Source: Myotis daubentonii (Eukaryota > Chordata > Mammalia > Chiroptera > Vespertilionidae). From it: a stretch of DNA of 64,000 nucleotides. The first letter of the stretch is position 1. Every line of letters starts with the position of its first letter. The notes under the pieces were generated by a model. It made no database searches, was not told where the DNA came from, and was given only the letters and a program-made list of their open reading frames with translations. Below are positions 12,248 to 25,100 of the stretch, in pieces. The stretch spans positions 59,449,722-59,513,721 of the forward strand of contig NC_081846.1 in NCBI RefSeq assembly GCF_963259705.1. The letters are read 5' to 3'. A program made the translations under genes and the position numbers.

Positions 12248-13025
12248 TGCTGGGGTCCTGCCCCAGCGGGTCCAGGGGTCCCCAAAGGTGAGGACGGAGT
12301 CGGCGAAGAAGGAATGATACAGGGGCAGTGTTCAGTTGATCAGCAACCTAGCCAGGATCTCTAGCCCGGATCTCCAGAGAGGTTCTGCTTCGGATTTCCA
12401 GCGAGGTTCTGTAGCCATGTTCCCTCGCTAGGTTCTGCAGCCAGGTTCTGTCCAGGCTCTCCAGTCAGGTTCAGTGTCCAGGTTCCAGTCAGGTTCTCCT
12501 GCCAATCTCTGTAGTCAGGTTCAGTCCAGGATCCCTTGCCATGTTCTCCCGCTAGGCTCTGTCTCTAGGCTCCGAGGCCAGTCCCTCTCCAGGATCCTCC
12601 GGCATGCTCTCTCCAGCGAAGTTCTTCTGTCTCTAGGCTCCGTGTAGGTTCTGTCTTCTTGATTCTGTTCTAAGTTCTGAGTGTTTCTGTCTTGTTACAA
12701 CTGTATTTATACCAGTTGATTCAATCCTATCAATCTCTATTACAAAGGTTAGGGCGTTTCTTAGCTCCATTCCAGGGAGAAAAGATTATGTAGTTTAAGC
12801 ATGATTGTTCGTAGTTAAAGGGATTAATTACCCACCTGGCACTTAGTTGAGGGGTTTTATTCCCTCCCTAACTTCAGGGGAAAATCCCTACCTGGGGATT
12901 CAACCTTTCTTGGAGAGGTGACCTTGGTTAAAACACAGCGCCAAGAAGGTGAGCAAACATATTAAGAACCGTATGCTATATATGCCAGGTCCCTTGAAAC
13001 AGCAAGGATGGACCGGCTCCCGGCA
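12248..13025 (-). mobile_element. Solo LTR of a class II (betaretrovirus-like) ERV
   Basis: The element runs from TG to CA (778 bp) and is flanked by a perfect 6-bp duplication, GTCTAC, at 12242-12247 and 13026-13031. Six base pairs is usual for class II/ERVK-like proviruses. On the minus strand it opens TGCCGGGAGCCGG, carries TATAAATA at 12711-12704 and ends in GGACCCCAGCA, so transcription would run leftward. No gag, pol or env lies on either side, so the provirus was lost by LTR-LTR recombination. The part downstream of the TATA box (12340-12660) is an array of short degenerate repeats built on CCAGGTTCTG. Confidence 0.85.
12340..12660. repeat. Degenerate short tandem array inside the LTR
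   Basis: About a dozen variants of a 16-25 bp unit (TCCAGNCAGGTTCTG and close relatives) follow each other within the R/U5-side half of the LTR. The units are too diverged to count exactly by eye. Confidence 0.6.
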
Positions 13026-13090
13026 GTCTACTACAATGGCTGTGAATGCTCATGGGTTTCGCTCTTAGGTTGCTAGAAGTAAAGGATAAG

Positions 13091-14969
13091 GCTCTCAGTT
13101 TTCCATCATTTCCTTCACATTGTACATCCCTGCCTCTCATTTTATTCCCATTTTATCCTAGTTGAAACTAGTAATACTGGGCTATTTATTCCCCACTGTT
13201 TTTATATTATGGCTTAACATTAGAGGAAATCAGTACTTTACTGTCTGACATTCTTTCCATGGCACATATTAAATAAAATAAAGAACAACAGCCTGAAAGT
13301 GAGGTCCACTTCTGCAGCTCTCACTACCCAGACCTCCATTCTTGAAGCCCCGTTTATTCTAAGGTTAATGAACCCACTGCTCACAGATTTTTAACTCTTT
13401 GAACATGTAAGGGAGAATAAATAAGGTTAAATGAAAACATTAAAAAAAGTACTTGCTCTCCCGTTACTAAAAGACATACAGTCAAACCAAATTTAATCAG
13501 CTGTAATAAAGAAGGAGCAGCATGTCAGTGAGGGAATAACCTGTCAGTTGAAAACAAAGACCAGAGTGGATTTATTTAATTGATATGTGTTCTCAAGCAG
13601 GCACCTACTCATACTCAGAAGTCAAAGGCTGGAGAAGACCTGGTGAACAGTAAATGGCTCAGCTGCAAGAGGGCTGACCTGTGTGTAGAACTTCCTGGGC
13701 AGGGAGCCACAGTCTTCATTATCTTTCAACTCAGAGTGGTGAGAGCACCACTTCCAAGATGTGGGTGGAGGCAGACCCACATAGCTGAGGTCGTTTCCTG
13801 TTGTTATTGTTTTTTTGCATATTTTTTATGGTTTTCTTGAGATAACAAATTATTGTGTTTGATTTGCTTAGTTTACTTTGCACCCTGCTCAATCTCCCCA
13901 TAACCACTAAATTCTTAGTTCAATGTTCTATGCATCTAGATTTTGAATCTCAGTTTTATTTCCTGGTGTCCTCCCTCTCAGAAGGCTCCATCCTTGTCTC
14001 AATTCTGGGTTAATTGTTTTCAAGCTAGACTTGCTAATAGAAATTGCATCATCTTTGTCTTCTGGAATTCTCTTGCTTGAATTAACTTCCTTATTTTGAA
14101 GGAGTAGTCTTCTAATAGCTTTCTGAGAAATGATCTTGGCAGGTAAGTTGTTTGAGCCTCTGTCTGAAGTGCCTGTAGCCTATCTTTAATTGTTCCATTC
14201 TTTGCCAGCAGGAAAAGATGCCACGGAATTAGGATTTTTCTTGGCAAGGCATCATTTTGCCCTGCCTTTACCCCAGGACAACTATTTTCCCCATTAAAAT
14301 CTGTTTTGGAAGTTTTAACTTACACTAGAGTATAAATTATTGACAATAGTTTAAAAAATTGCCATTCCTTGGGGCATTTGAATGTAAATTTAAGCAAGAT
14401 CTTTGATGAAGCTCAGCAATCTCTAAGGAGTAAAAGGAGACATATTTTGAACACAGTAAATCCCTGAAATAGCTATATACATGGGCATCTATGTTGTCTA
14501 CTTAAAAAGCAAGTTATTGATGTTGAGGAAAAGGTGAAGCCATATGACATCATTAGCCAATATGACATCCTAGTAAGGAGGGAAGAAAGGAGAGAAAAAC
14601 CTGCTTAGGATGCTGGTATGATTGGCCAGCTCTTAAGACTTGCCTCTCAGAGGTGAGCCTGCAACATATTTTATCCAAAGTAGCTAGGAATGAGGAGAAA
14701 AGGAGTATGATGAAAAACCAAGTGAGGAAAAAGTGAATAGACTAAATAGGAAAACCATATAGTATCCATGGGTTGAGATAAATACACGGAGCTTTGACTT
14801 TCAGAAAGATAAAGATTGAGCCTTAAAATTAGAATTCAGAGCTGGGGGCCTGGATGAGGTCACCTAGGGGATAGGTATAGATAAGGAGGAGAAGGACCCC
14901 TAAGAGAGTTCTGCAGGTCTTCAAAATTTAGAGGTTGAGCTGAGTAGGGAAATCTAGATAATGGCATAG
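13091..14969. other. Unique intergenic DNA
   Basis: No gene or nameable repeat. The short frames at 13580-13840 (+) and 14020-14247 (-) show no domain, no splice context and no repeat homology that I recognise. Confidence 0.5.
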
Positions 14970-15980
14970 CAGTCCCCCTTATCTGTGCTCTCACTTGCTG
15001 CAGTTTCAGTTCCCCACGGTCAAGCACTGTCTGAAAATACTAAGTGGGAAATTTCAGAAATAAACAACTCAAAAGTCTTAAATTGCATGCCATTTCGAGT
15101 AGAATGATGAAGTCTTATGCATTCTTCCTCTGTCCCACCCTGAATGTGAATCATTCCTTTGCTTAGCATATCCAAGCTGTATATACTCCTCACTGGTTAG
15201 TCACTTAGTAATCTGCTTGGTAATAAGATCTACTGTCAGGTATCGAAATGCTTGTGATAAGTAGCCTTTATTTTACTTAATAATGACCCTAACACACAAG
15301 TATAGTGAGTGATGCTGACAATTGGGATATACCAGAGAGAAGCCACAAATCAATTCTTTTAAATAAAAAGGTAAAAATTTTCAGCGTAATAAAGAAAAAG
15401 AAATCATACGCTGAGGTTGCTAAGAACTATGGTAAGAACAAATCTTCTGTTTGTGAAACTGTGAAGAAGAGAAAAATAATTTTAGCAGTTTTGCCGTCAT
15501 ACCTTAAACTTCAGAAGTTATAGCCACAGTGCATGATAAGTGCTTAGTTGAGATGGAAAAGGCATTACCTTTGAGGGTGGAAGACACGAACAGTTGTTTC
15601 TATTGAAGGCAATATGTTGTGCCAGCAAACACTGAGCCTACGTGAAGACTTCAGCAAGAGATTTGCTGAAAAGAGCGACACCAAGCCATTTACTGCAAGT
15701 AAGGGATGGTGACACAGATCAGGAATAGGTTTGGACTGACAAAACATAACTTTCACTGGAGAGTGACCACAGTCACACAACTTTTATTACTGTAATGTTG
15801 TTATAATTATTCTATTTTATTATTGTTGTTAATCTTTCACGGTGCCTAATTTGTAAGTTAAATTTTATCATAGGCATGCACATATAAAAATAATACATAG
15901 AGAAATTACTACTATTTATGGTTTCAGGTATCCACTGGAGGTCAAGGAATGTTTCCCCCAAGATAAACAGGGGACTTCTG
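14970..15980 (+). mobile_element. pogo/Tigger-type DNA transposon, internally deleted
   Basis: Inverted termini are visible: CAGTCCCCCTTATCTG at 14970 and the complement at the right end (ACAGGGGACTTCTG, ending 15980), followed by TA. The 5' flank reads TAG, so the left TA is offset by one base. The left half still encodes the start of a Tigger-family transposase (15305-15523); the catalytic part is mostly gone. The copy is old and immobile. Confidence 0.8.
15305..15523 (+). pseudogene. Tigger-family transposase N-terminus (CENP-B-like HTH), relic
   Basis: A 72-codon open remnant. Residues about 18-57 carry the CENP-B/pogo N-terminal helix-turn-helix pattern: a KKVKIFSVIKKKKSYAEVAK stretch, then YGKNKSSVCETVKK. 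The intact family protein runs several hundred residues and adds a second DNA-binding domain and a DDE nuclease; here the frame ends at a stop and the DDE part is deleted. No function is expected. Confidence 0.7.
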
Positions 15981-15982
15981 TA

Positions 15983-18900
15983 ACATGAAATGGCCATCAG
16001 TGGAGCAGAAAAACAAAACAAACAGACAAAACAATGTGAAAGTATTGAGGCCAAGAAAAATAATATTTTTGGAAAGATGGAGAGGCTAGTTGTGTCAAAA
16101 ACTGGTGAGGGTTTAAATTAGATAAGAATAGAGACTGGATCATTGTATTGAAAATGTTGTGATTTTAAGAGCTGTCTTAGTGACTGATGCTATGAGAATG
16201 CTAGTATGATTGCATTAGGCTGAGGTTAGAATGATACGAGAGGATGTGAATATACACCTTCATTTCAAGAAATGTTGGTGTGACGGAGAAAGTTTAAAGG
16301 GAAGTGGGCTAGAGGGAGAACTGTATTCCTCTATTCTTCCCTCCCTTCTTCTCTCTCTCTTTTTAATAGGAGATTTTAGGTCATCTTTTTATGCTAATAG
16401 AAATGATATTGCAGGGAGGGAGATATTGATGACATAAGAGCTGCAGGAGAAAATTAAGGAGCAAAATAATTGGTGGGAAGAAGAAAGGATCCAGGGCATA
16501 AGTGGATGGGTTGGCATTGCCAGGTAGCATGTGGGATGGTGGAGCCTATCATGGTGACTGGGTGGTTGATTTGGTGGAGCTATAAATGACTCCTGTGATA
16601 CATATATGGGCAAAACAATGACATTATTTAAAGAAGAGAATTTTAACTAGTTGACACAGAACCATAGAAACAAGGACTTAAAAGCAAATCAAGTAGAAAA
16701 GACTAGAACCTGCTTTTATTTTTATTTTTTTAAATACAACATCTCTTACAAGGAAGTTTGAAATCTCTTACTATGTAAATTTCCAAAGATTCCATTCATT
16801 TGAATAGTGGTAATTATTCACAGATATAATTTATTGATTATGGGTAAATCAGCTTTTTTAAATATACAAATGTCACATGTAAGGGTATTTTATTTAAAAC
16901 CATTGGAATCTTAACATAGATTCTCTTAATTTCTTAAAACAGCTGTCACAAATAATTTCTTCAAATGCATCTTACAGATGCAATTGTCAATCTCAGAATT
17001 CTATCATTCAACTTGGGGACCCATTATTGGAGAGTCTGTATTCCTATCAAAGGCTATCTATTCTTACGCACCTCCTCCCAGTGTCCCTGTCTTCTTGAGC
17101 AGTCTGTTTTTTTTCCTGAAATGCTTTAGTATGAACAATACAATGTCATGTTTGATTGTATACAGTTTAACTTAGATAAGAATGTCTGTCCTGATACTTG
17201 ATTTATAGGATTAATTTCTCAGTGAATTTTAAACACTATGAACAAGGAGCTGGCTGATTGATAATTTCCCACTCCCTCTTCAGTGCCTAACCTACTGTTT
17301 AGAGTATTGTGAGTCTAACAAATGCTTGCTCAAAAGCAGGAATAGACATCTTCCTAAGGCAACCATTCCTATATGGTGACACACGTTTAAAGATTTTTTT
17401 TGAAGAAGTAAAATACCGATGTTAAAATATTCAATCAGTACAAAAGTAAAATTCATGTCAAATAGGTCTTTCTGCCCGGTATCCTGTAGCCTGATTCACT
17501 CTCTCCCCAGAAGCACGCCCAGTTCCACTTGCTGTGCGGCCCTCCCAGTGACCTTCCTCTCGCTCAGCTGTGTTCTGGGTGGTCAATGAGCCCTCCTTTA
17601 CTGCAGATGGGGCATGTCCGCATACTAAGGAAAGTTCTCTTTGAGTTGGGAGACTGGTTTGTTTTGTAGCTGCCATGAAATAATTAAAAATGAATGGATA
17701 CGGTTGAATTGTAGGAAGCATACTAGTATTTATTATTTGGAGTCATTATAAAAAAAGTTCCTTGAAATTAAAAATCATACTTTGAACAGGTCGATTAGTC
17801 AGATTTAATTTTTCTTTCACTCTCTTATATTGGTGTAAATATTTTCATCTGTTATGCATAACCAAAAAGTATATTAAACTGTCAAAACATAAATGATTTT
17901 CTTTTGGCCACCATGGCTTGAGGGATTTATTTCAAGTCTGTTGTGCTACCATTTGCCCCTAGGATGTGTAATCTATATTTTAGGGGAATGTGGCTTACTG
18001 CAAGACACCTGTATTATTTATATGTGATTAATATTTGCGTTGTGGTGAATGAGGTCTTTTGGCCTTACTTTTCTCTTGTAGTGTGACTTAATCATTTCTC
18101 AAAGAATGTAGTCACTGTAATAAAACATTCCACATACTAGTTTGTTTTTCAGCAGTGACAAATGCAATTGTTGTAAAATGTGAATTCTCAGTTATTAAAT
18201 ATGGCATCATGAATGTAATTTACTGGGCCACCTCTACAAGATGCTGCTGTGTGGCACCGCTGAAGCTGAGACCAAGCCAATCCTTGTTTGTATGAATTTA
18301 AATAGAAACACTTCTGAACAGCATCTTTAAATCACAATGCTTAGGCCACCAGACCTAATTTTGTGTTTCAGCAAATAAATCAGTAAACTATCCAACGAGA
18401 TCGTTATATGGATGCCTAATAAAATGGTCTCATCGAAATTTGCAAATTTGCAACAAATTATGAAGATCCTTGATCATCTCTGACAGATAGTATCATGTGC
18501 CAAATTAGGACATATTTCAAAGTTCCTATCTGTGGGTTATAGGACATGACATTTTTCACAACTTTCTCTCAGAGAAGTCACTTATATCAGAAGCGTGAGA
18601 AACTGTAAGAGTTCCAAAATCAGCAAGACTAAAACTCAATGAGATATTAATGTTTCTAGTCAGAATGGTCTTCTTTAAAATAGTGTTGTAAAACATACTG
18701 CTTTCAGCATTTATCACACAGATTTGGTGGCATATGGACTATTGAATATAAGAGGAATTTATCATAAAATGTCCACAATAAGTCTTTTTGTCGTGTCTTG
18801 GAGAGCTTTGCCAAATGATGAGAAAGAAGCTATAAACATAAAAGGTAATGTGTAACATAAAGGTATAGTGTTAGATAGCTTCCCTTAGTGGATACGTAGG

Positions 18901-20150
18901 AGGAATATTTTTGTTGCTGCTGTTTAATGCCATATTATTTCAAATGTAAAAGATGCAAATAGCTCTCATACTTAATCTTTATTTTCTTTGTACCTTGCTA
19001 ATTATTAGAGCTATGACCCAGTTCTTATGCTGTAATATTGCACATAGTAAATATTTTTTGGGGGAAAATCTCTAGTAGACTATGTGTGCACTAAGGTGCG
19101 AGAGAAGAATCTCCCATGTAAATATTGGCACTGTGACATATTAAATACCTTTCAGGTGTACTTTAAAATTGTAAAAGTGCTCCAATTTATTGAGCTTCCA
19201 GAGAAAACTCATCAAGAGTATTAAGAAACAATGTGATTATGACACTAAATTCAACCCGGATACGGTGGACAAGGGCTTTAAAACTTCAGAAACATCAATT
19301 AAAGCCCAAGTTGTGTGCAATAAGCATCAAAAATTGATAAAAACTCAAATTCAGGTTTTTAGATTTAGTGTTTAAATCAATCAACTGCAAACAAGATTTA
19401 ATTAAAGAATATTATTTCAAAGTGTAATTACCTACTGGGATTAGAATGAACCTCTATTGCCCATAATGTTCTCCTACTGTGATCCCACACTGAAAAATGT
19501 TGAGTTTTAGATTAATATGCATCTTGTAAGTACAAGTCCTAATCTCAATCTTAAAGGACATTTAAAACACACTTGGAACCTTCTATGCAATCAAGCCCAG
19601 TGTGACTACTCTGTCCACCATGCTAAATTTGTGATTACATTTTTTATGTGCATGATTTAAATCGCTTTAGCAGCAGTCCAGGGAGCATTTTACCCTGCAT
19701 ATTAATTACACAAAGGCTTTGTCATGTGAGGGTCTCAGTGGTCATGGTCTGTAATCCAGCTCATTTGAACTGTGAGTACAGTTTTTGAGCATGCTGTGCA
19801 CATCAAGCCCAGCTCTAAGGCTAGAATAGGCTGAGATGGTTAACAGGTATGGTTCCTGCTTAAGGAATGAATGCCATTTATTTAGTGACATCTGCAAACT
19901 AATTGCTTAAAAATCTGAAAGTGAATATGTGTGTTCAGAAGACTGTTATTAATACAGAAGGAATGAGACTCTATGTCACAGCATTTCCAGTTTCTATTGT
20001 ATCAAGCTAGCATTATCCAAACAATCATATGATTCCTTTAAAAAAATTCTTCATGTTGCAGGAAAGGCTTATTCTCCTTAAGTTTCAATAATTTTATCAT
20101 CAGCAGCATATTTATATATTTTGAACCATTTAAAAATTGTTGTAATTTCT
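15983..20150. other. Unique intergenic DNA
   Basis: Four kilobases with no recognisable gene, RNA gene or transposon. AT-rich, with several TAATTA-type sites around 18100-18700 and 19380-19440. The minus-strand frame at 17458-17721 is GC-richer but has no family resemblance. Confidence 0.5.
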
Positions 20151-20292
20151 AGAGGCATGATCTGCTGCCTCCTGCATGCCCCCTATTGGGGATCGAGCTT
20201 GCAACCCGAGCATTGCCCTTCACCAGAATTGAACCTGGGACCCTTCAGTCTGCAGGCCGACACTCTATTCACTGAACCAAACCAGCGAGGGT
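20151..20292 (-). repeat. VES SINE, head half only
   Basis: Minus-strand tRNA-like head of VES, from CTGCTGCCTCCTGCATG to ACTGAACCAAACCAGCGAGGG. The A-rich tail half is missing, so the copy is truncated. Confidence 0.82.
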
Positions 20293-20569
20293 TATATATT
20301 GCTTTACTACAAAAGTTTGCTCCTAAAGGATCAGAAAATTAATACAGTCTTTGTTTCATATCATAGGGGTGTAGTCATATACTATTAGTATATTATATAT
20401 TGTTAGGTTGAAAACAAAAATGGAAATGTACATTTGCTATGACACTAGTGCCTGATGTCATGGAAGTCAACATTGGTTCATAAGCATGAGGGAGAATCAG
20501 AATTATGTGAGTGAATGCTGCATATAAATGCTTAGGACCCACCTCAGAATTTTAAAATAAAAACCAATA

Positions 20570-20783
20570 TCCCTAGCTTGTATGGCTCAGTGGATAGAGC
20601 ATCGGCTTTTGGACTGAAGGGTCTCAGGTTCAATTCCCAGTCAGGGCGCAAACCCAGGTTGCGGGCTCGATCCCCAGTAGGGGGAGTGCAGGAGGCAGCC
20701 AATCAATGCTTCTCATCATTGATGTTTCTATCTCTCCCTTTCCCTTACTCTCTGAAATCAATAAAAATATACTTATAATAAAA
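20570..20783 (+). repeat. VES SINE, full length, 17-bp duplication
   Basis: A complete plus-strand VES SINE with tRNA A and B boxes (ATGGCTCAGTGGATAGAGCA; GGTTCAATTCC) and an A-rich tail. A perfect 17-bp duplication, TAAAATAAAAACCAATA, flanks it at 20553-20569 and 20784-20800. The length and identity of the duplication suggest a fairly recent insertion. Confidence 0.93.
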
Positions 20784-20800
20784 TAAAATAAAAACCAATA

Positions 20801-21854
20801 AAGGGACATACACATGTGCATATGTATTCTAAGAAAAGGCTCTGGGAATTCAGAACCATTGATGGTTAGTTGAGAAATTTAATAAAAAATAACTCAACTT
20901 TAATCTCTGTCCAAAGAAGTGTAATTACAGGAATATAGAAAACACTTAACAATAAAAGAATGGCAAATGCTTTCAAGATTCACTTTGTTGGAAAGCTCCA
21001 TTGAATCGTTGTCAACTAATGATTCAGCAAACAATCATCTAATTGACACATGTCACTATATTATCACACTTTATTTGAGGAATAGGGTAAGTGTAATATT
21101 TTTAAATGCTAAATTATGTCCTAAAAACATTAAATGAACAGACTTAGAAACTGAAATGCTTTATAAAGCCTAAGTGGAATTAAATAAAAACATCAATACT
21201 TGTTTTAAGTTTAATAGATGTGGCATATATGTCATGACCACCAGTGTTTGAAGACAAAAATAATAATCTCTTAGAAAGAGTGACTATCTCCATTTGAAAA
21301 AAAAATGTTTTCAATTATTTATGTATATTTTTTTCTATTTAAAGCTGTTTGTCTTTTATTTATAGTTGAGAAATCCAAGTTGCAGCTAATCTACTTGAAA
21401 TTCTTGCAAGAACTCGGAGGAAAGTTCTACTTATTCAACATTTGATGTAGGTAGTTTTTTAAAAGCATGTTCCATGTACAAGGCAATATATATGGTGCTG
21501 AGGAGAGAGATAGCTAAGCTATGATCTGTGCCTTAGGAACTCAGAATCTTTTGGAGACAATAACAAAAAAAATAAATAAATAAAATATAGTACAAGAACT
21601 TTATTTTTCTAAGTCTCTCAGTCTTCTGTTGCTAGATTCATTTTTCATTACATGTGTTTCACAAATAATTATCTCCCATATTCTTTAAAGTGATTATTTT
21701 GAATGAAAACACAGAAAATTTATTATTCGCTTTTATAAGAATATGCATTCTATACACATACTTTCATTTAATCTGGGTTAGTTTAAGATTTAAGTGGGGT
21801 GGATATACTCTAGACCAAGGTAAAGTATTTTATGTGTTTTTGCTGCAAGTTTTT
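20801..21854. other. Unique intergenic DNA
   Basis: AT-rich sequence with no gene or named repeat. Confidence 0.5.
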
Positions 21855-22085
21855 TTTTTTTCTTCTCAATCCTCACCCAAGGATCTGTTTTTATTGATTT
21901 TATTTTTAGAGAGAGAGGAAGGGGGGGGGGAGAGAAACATCAACTGATTGCTTCCCATATGTGCCCCAACAGGGGCTCTACCCTGAAACTGGGTGAGTCC
22001 TGACCAGGAATCAAACCTGAGACCTTTTTGCTCCTTCAGTGAACTGGACAATGTGCCAACAAACTGAGCCACACTGGCCAGGGCG
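21855..22085 (-). repeat. Older VES-related SINE
   Basis: Minus-strand SINE with the variant tail CAATCCTCACCCAAGGAT then TTTTTATTGATTTTA, a GA-rich block and the tRNA-like head ending CTGAGCCACACTGGCCAGGG. Near-identical duplication TTGCTGCA(A/G)GTTTTT at about 21840-21854 and 22086-22100. Confidence 0.88.
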
Positions 22086-22100
22086 TTGCTGCAGGTTTTT

Positions 22101-25100
22101 ATGCATAATTTTATGAGTTTTTACGTAACTTTAACATTAGGTTATAATATGCAAAGGATATGTAAAGTTACTGATATTTTTGTAGATTTGTCTTAAATTT
22201 GTCCTATGGATTGAGTTGTGTATTTAAAGGACTTTTGCCTTTAAGAGGGGCTGACAGCCTTTGTAGGGGTGTGAACACAAGAGTCCATGTAACAATGCAG
22301 TGCTTATGTCTGAGCACTTGGGCTCTCATATTGTTAGTAGAGTTACAAAAGACTATGATGTTCTTTAAAGAAACAGCATCAATGCTATCAATTTTAATAT
22401 TAATTTTAATTTTGGAATGAAGAAGTTTTAGAATAAAAATCTAGGTCATTCAAGTTATCTAAGCAGCCGTGGCATCAAATGATCTGAATATATTACAAGA
22501 AAAGAACTATGATTAGGGTGAGACTGGCTTCTGTTCTTTGTTTCCTGTTTGGCCACATTGATGCCAAGAATTATGAATATTTGGAAACATCCTCAGTAAT
22601 TGAGTTTTTCACTTTCTTCATGAAGTTTGTTATTGCATAGTCAAAGTCCTCATTGAATTTTGTAACCTTTACAATGATTTCATAGCAGAGAAAACTATTT
22701 CATACAAGGCATATTTTAAGAGAGTATTACTTAAATGAGTTTGAATATTAAATCCTGATGTCATTTGATTTACATATTATCAAAGCAACATAAAGTGTGT
22801 TTTCTTAAAATAATCTTAGTCTTCTAGTAACTACCTAAAACTATTCATAACATAGTGTAATTCTTCCTAGACAAACTCACTAAAAATTATGCTTTTGTGA
22901 TCATTTGTTTAAACTTACCAGTTTTTTTTTAATCTTTCCTGTTTTATAACTGGTCCGAAGTTTGATAATTTAAAGTTAAAATGCCCTTTCAGAGTTGATG
23001 ACTGTTCTATAATGTACTTTCTCCTGTTCACTTAATAGAGTTGTACATTAATAAAAATCTGTAGATTAAAGCTATGTAGTTATTTCTAATAAAAAAGGCT
23101 CCCCAAATATCTGGCATTTTGGATCAAATTTTAATGTTTCCAATTTTGAAATCTCAGCATAAAACTGTTGATGTGGGTCCCCTTTGATAAATTATAAAGG
23201 TAAACTTTAATGAACATTGAATAGGGTCACCTTTGCTACTTGGGGTAATAGAATAAAACAAAACAAGCAAACACATTTTTCTTACTGCCACATGCCTCTC
23301 CTTAATAATAACTTTTGTCTCTTCTGCAGAAATAGATGCTGTGTAAGTCTCATTAAATTACCTGACTGATGGAATAAATACACAGTCCATGGCTCGGCAG
23401 TCCATAGTAAACTGAGCAAGGGTCTTGATATCTCGGAGTTCTGCTTATTTACACATGCCTTGGACTCTTCTCCCAGATATGTAAATTATTCTGGTTAAAA
23501 CTAAATGCTAAAGTCTACACCATTAGTCTTCCACTTCATGATCTCCACATGGGGCTGTTAGAGGGATAATGTACCATACAATACACGGTTTACTTTTAAT
23601 TAATAGAAAAAAATGTGAAATGAATATTAAATGTAGCTTAATGTGGAAGAAAGCTCAGAGCAGTTTGGTGGCTATTTATTTATTTATTTTAAAAATATTC
23701 AGCCCTGCTTCATCATTAGAAAATAAGCAATGCATTACAGGACCGCAAGCCTCACTGGAACCTTTGGAAGCAAAAAGGAGGTTGGAGAGGCCTTAGCAAA
23801 CCTGCTAAAGGTCCCAGGCCTGGCACAAAGAGGGGGGGGGTTGCAGGGAGAGGAACGGAGTTTTTTGAATCCGAACAGGACAGAGCTTTTCCGCCCGAGT
23901 CTCTCCATTCCCTGCTAATATTGTCTCCTGTTCTGTATACCATACGAATTGCAGGATCTGGTAGGAAATCTTAGACTAAGAAAGCTCATCAACCAGAGCA
24001 TTTAATTAAAACACACGATCTGTTTGTCTGCGTTCTAATTCAATGTGTCAAAATTAATAAATAGAATTACCAGTTTGCAAACAGTTTATCACACTGTTCC
24101 CAACCACAGAATGCCATTTTAATTATGCAACCTTATTTATGGCAATGAGATGATCGCGTTTCATAATATTTGCCAACAACACAAGTTAGGATTTAAAAAG
24201 AAAAGCTCTATTAAATCATCACTTTCTCCGGTGGCTTCCCTTTTGTCTCGCATGGCTCACCTACGATAAGGTAAGGACCCCGACACAAGACAAAAAGAAC
24301 AGAAATGGCTTTGGCGAGGCTTTAGGAGATAACCAGGCCCTCACTGAAGGCACTCATTTGCAAGATTAAAGGATTTGAAGTAAAGCCTGAAATTAGTAAC
24401 TTTTCATCTCCTTTTACCCAGACAGGCAGTGTTTTATAATAAAATAAAGACCTTGCACTTTCAAACCTTTGTGCCAGCCAGACTGTGAAACGGAATGCTA
24501 CTCAATTTTAAATTATTCATACATTCTTAATTGTGATGTTATCCTTATAAATGATAGTAATGGTACCGTTTAAAACCTAAAAGCCAGCAGGCACCTGCCA
24601 GTGAAAGCACAACCATTGAATGCTTAATATTAGAGGCTATTCGAAAAGACTCAGCTAGGAGGGAGTCAGTAAGACATTTGATTTTACACTTAGGAATTAG
24701 GTAGCTTGACGTGAGTAGCAGAAGGGAAGTGAAATGCCAGTGCTTAATTTACAGAGAATTTACAGACCATTTGGAAAAATCAGCCTGAGCTCAGAGAGTA
24801 CCTGCAGAAAATTCTAACTCTCCTCATATGAGCATTAGCTACAAACAATTATTTTTGCATAAGTTAGCAGGGATCAAAATATACGGTGAGGTGAAGAAGA
24901 TGTCTGAGGTCGTGAACAATACAATGTACTCACTTTCAAAAATCTGAAAATTTGTGTGTGCCTGTCCCCATGCATTTGTGTGTGAATGTGAGTGCTTAAA
25001 AAAGTTTTTGAGAAAGATCCCTGTAACAGTCCAAATAGTTCTTTTGAGTATTAAGAGAACTGAGTTAAAAGTCTATAAAAACTAAGGTCTTTACGAGACG

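Larger units (their letters stand above)
11640..13090 (+). pseudogene. Possible decayed coding relic, split by an LTR
   Basis: The sequence at 11640-12247, continuing at 13026-13090, is less AT-rich than its surroundings. It has coding-like stretches in more than one frame, for example a run with residues around QGSGKLTRQMKKSSVSEEV at about 12056-12110 that stops at a TGA near 12143. Several frameshifts or stops would be needed to join the frames. I do not recognise a parent gene and no polyA tail is clear, so this may be ordinary intergenic DNA. A class II LTR interrupts it at 12248-13025. Confidence 0.2.
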
